Shown here: one piece after another, positions 5,453 through 6,945 of the stretch | How positions within the stretch are numbered: position 1 is the first letter of the stretch | Layout of the letters: each line of letters opens with the position of its first letter | Assembly (NCBI GenBank): GCA_900545185.1 | Contig: UQYH01000114.1 | Coordinates: forward strand, 1 to 6,945 | Length of the DNA stretch: 6,945 bases | From: an uncultured Eubacteriales bacterium | Lineage (GTDB): Bacteria; Bacillota; Clostridia; UBA1381; UBA9506 | Direction of reading: 5' to 3' | Position numbers and translations under genes: made by a program | The notes under the pieces: generated by a model | The model's input: the letters and a program-made list of their open reading frames with translations, nothing else | What the model was told of the DNA's origin: nothing | Database searches by the model: none

Positions 5453-6945
5453 TTCGTTGGGTTTGAGGATGTTGCTTCTTCCTCACGCATCTCATTTTCA
5501 TCATGAAACAGCGACCTTGCACAGTACGCTTTGAATTGATTCGGCGTTACCTTTTCATATTTTTTGAATGCCCGAATGAATACCGCTACACTGCTAAAGC
5601 CTACAGCAAGTGAAATTTCGGTTACGTTCCTATCCGTCTTTGATAAAAATTCCTTCGCCTTTTCAATTCGATATCGGGTGATATAATCTGCCATGCCTTC
5701 ACCCGTTTGCTCTTTAAATAAACGTGACATATAATTGAATGTCAAGTCAAATTCATCCGCAACCAAACCGACGTTTAAATCCAAATTATCATAATTATGA
5801 TGAATAAATTCTTTAATCGCCTGAATCCGCAGCGATTTTGACTTTACGTTATTATCAATACTGATTTGGCACAGTCGGCTGATAAAATCATCAATCACCT
5901 TCTTTGCGTCTTCAATTTGATTTTCGTTGGTAAAGTTTGTGGTGATAATACACAGCTTTCTGTAATCCAGTTGTTGTGTCCGATCGATTTTAACGGCTAC
6001 TTTAAAAATGGTTCCGATAATTTGCGTAATTAAATTTCTAATCACGCCAATGCTCATTTTCGGTTCATCCCGATGGCAGCTCAGTTCCTCGTCTATCAGC
6101 GAAAGCGCCTTGTTTTCGTCTCCGACAAGAATCGAATTAATCAAATCCGATTCCACCTTATACTCATAATGCGTTGCGTCAAACACAATGTCATCATAAA
6201 CAAAGACGGACTTGTCGCTGCCCAAAAATCTGAAATCAATCACTTCGATTGCATTGTCGTAAAGGTCAGGCAGCTTTGTTATATCTGTTGTAATCGGACT
6301 GATGGCACATATAAATTCTATACCAAGATTTTGCTTTAAGTATTGACTTAAATACTCTGCCTGCTGCACAACCTCACCTTCGTCTTCTAAAACCTCAAAG
6401 CAGCTGAGCACACTTACATATAAGTGGCCGATTTGGCAATAGCTGGCGGTTGCAATTTCTTCAACAAGGGTAGAAAACACGTTGGAAACGGCAAAGCATG
6501 CCATTTGGTAGTCCTCCGACTTTGCCTCTTCACGCTGACTGCTGAGCACCCCGATGGATGAAATATTAAAGGCAACCACCACAAAGGATTGTCCCGTCAA
6601 AGAAAGCTCATTATCCGTAACGGAACGCATAATCTCTCCGGATAAAGGAATCTCTCCGGATAAAATTTTTGATAATTTATTGGCACGCAAATTCTTTTTT
6701 TGCTCATCAAACTTCTTTTCAATGCATTTTCTGTCTTTATAACTGATGTTGCTAAAGACATATGCAAGCCCTCCGCACAACACAAGACAGACAAAGTAGC
6801 TGAGGACAAAAGAAACCTTAACCAAATTAATTTTTTCCAAATACTGTTTGCCGGACACCATACTGACATAATAAAAATCAGCCGTATCGGATTTCACATA
6901 GCAAATATTAAGCTTTTCGCCGTTGACTCTTTCTAAAAAACTGTC
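5449..6945 (-). CDS. Membrane-bound AraC-family transcriptional regulator (5' partial, runs off right edge)
   Basis: The frame is open to the last base of the window, so this is the C-terminal 498 residues of a larger protein. A GTG at 6897 lies inside the sensor region and is not the true start. In partial numbering, residues 1-40 look like the end of an extracytoplasmic ligand-binding domain (a VKSD...FYYVSMV stretch, typical just before the second membrane helix of YesN-like regulators). Residues about 42-64 are a strongly hydrophobic membrane helix. Residues 66-90 are a charged linker, and about 95-365 a cytoplasmic domain resembling the degenerate GGDEF-like module of this group (less certain). 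Residues about 374-475 form the paired helix-turn-helix DNA-binding domain, with the second-motif signature VTEISLAVGFSS followed by FIRAFKKYEKVTPNQF. It is followed by an acidic tail. By family, such proteins activate neighbouring sugar-catabolic genes in response to extracellular sugars. The stop overlaps the next gene by 4 nt, so it is probably co-transcribed. AraC-type identity is very secure; the ligand is unknown. Confidence -1.
   Translation of the reverse strand, partial: DSFLERVNGEKLNICYVKSDTADFYYVSMVSGKQYLEKINLVKVSFVLSYFVCLVLCGGLAYVFSNISYKDRKCIEKKFDEQKKNLRANKLSKILSGEIPLSGEIMRSVTDNELSLTGQSFVVVAFNISSIGVLSSQREEAKSEDYQMACFAVSNVFSTLVEEIATASYCQIGHLYVSVLSCFEVLEDEGEVVQQAEYLSQYLKQNLGIEFICAISPITTDITKLPDLYDNAIEVIDFRFLGSDKSVFVYDDIVFDATHYEYKVESDLINSILVGDENKALSLIDEELSCHRDEPKMSIGVIRNLITQIIGTIFKVAVKIDRTQQLDYRKLCIITTNFTNENQIEDAKKVIDDFISRLCQISIDNNVKSKSLRIQAIKEFIHHNYDNLDLNVGLVADEFDLTFNYMSRLFKEQTGEGMADYITRYRIEKAKEFLSKTDRNVTEISLAVGFSSVAVFIRAFKKYEKVTPNQFKAYCARSLFHDENEMREEEATSSNPTK
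6631..6666 (-). repeat. In-frame 18-bp tandem duplication inside the regulator gene
   Basis: Two copies of a 16-base identical stretch (AATCTCTCCGGATAAA on the plus strand, at 6631-6646 and 6649-6664) occur with a period of exactly 18 bases. Because 18 is six codons, the protein carries the duplicated hexapeptide pattern LSGEIP-LSGEI (about residues 95-105 of the partial protein), directly after the membrane helix and charged linker. It looks like a recent replication-slippage duplication in a flexible connector. Confidence -1.

Noticed and set aside
6597..6869. 90-codon minus-strand frame overlapping the regulator
   Set aside because: It is an alternative frame inside a gene with strong family motifs; its sequence has no independent features.

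Overview
The window looks like part of a carbohydrate-utilisation locus from a low-to-moderate GC member of the Bacillota, most likely class Clostridia. The basis is family-level: a membrane-anchored AraC-type regulator of the Bacillota 'YesN-like' architecture, AG-rich Shine-Dalgarno sites, AT-rich spacers and a mixture of glycosidase-type genes. No rRNA or other taxonomic marker is present, so the assignment is an inference.

Layout, read in the direction of transcription (all four clear genes are on the minus strand, right to left): (1) 6945-5449, the C-terminal 498 residues of an AraC-family regulator whose 5' part lies beyond the right edge, with the end of an extracytoplasmic sensor, one transmembrane helix, a middle cytoplasmic domain and a C-terminal double helix-turn-helix; (2) 5452-3551, a 633-residue DUF4838 / alpha-glucuronidase-like protein whose ATG overlaps the regulator's stop codon (ATGA); (3) 3503-2463, a Gfo/Idh/MocA NAD(P)-dependent oxidoreductase with a strong ribosome binding site after a 47-bp gap; (4) 2350-353, a GH78-type alpha-L-rhamnosidase-like protein after a 112-bp gap that holds a candidate catabolite-repression (cre-like) site. 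The tight spacing suggests one transcription unit.

Working model (inference): the regulator senses an extracellular ligand or binding partner and activates its own operon. A rhamnose- and possibly uronate-containing oligosaccharide is imported by a transporter encoded elsewhere and is then processed in the cytoplasm by the DUF4838 protein, the oxidoreductase and the rhamnosidase. None of the three enzyme-type proteins has a signal peptide. The substrate is not determinable from the sequence.

The left 352 bases hold no confident gene. They contain a plus-strand frame open from the window edge to 416, a decayed-looking minus-strand coding remnant directly after the rhamnosidase stop, a short 10-bp tandem repeat, and no convincing terminator. 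The rhamnosidase ends at the edge of its catalytic domain and lacks the C-terminal beta domain usual in the family, so this 3' region deserves attention. I see no mobile element, CRISPR array, tRNA or rRNA.
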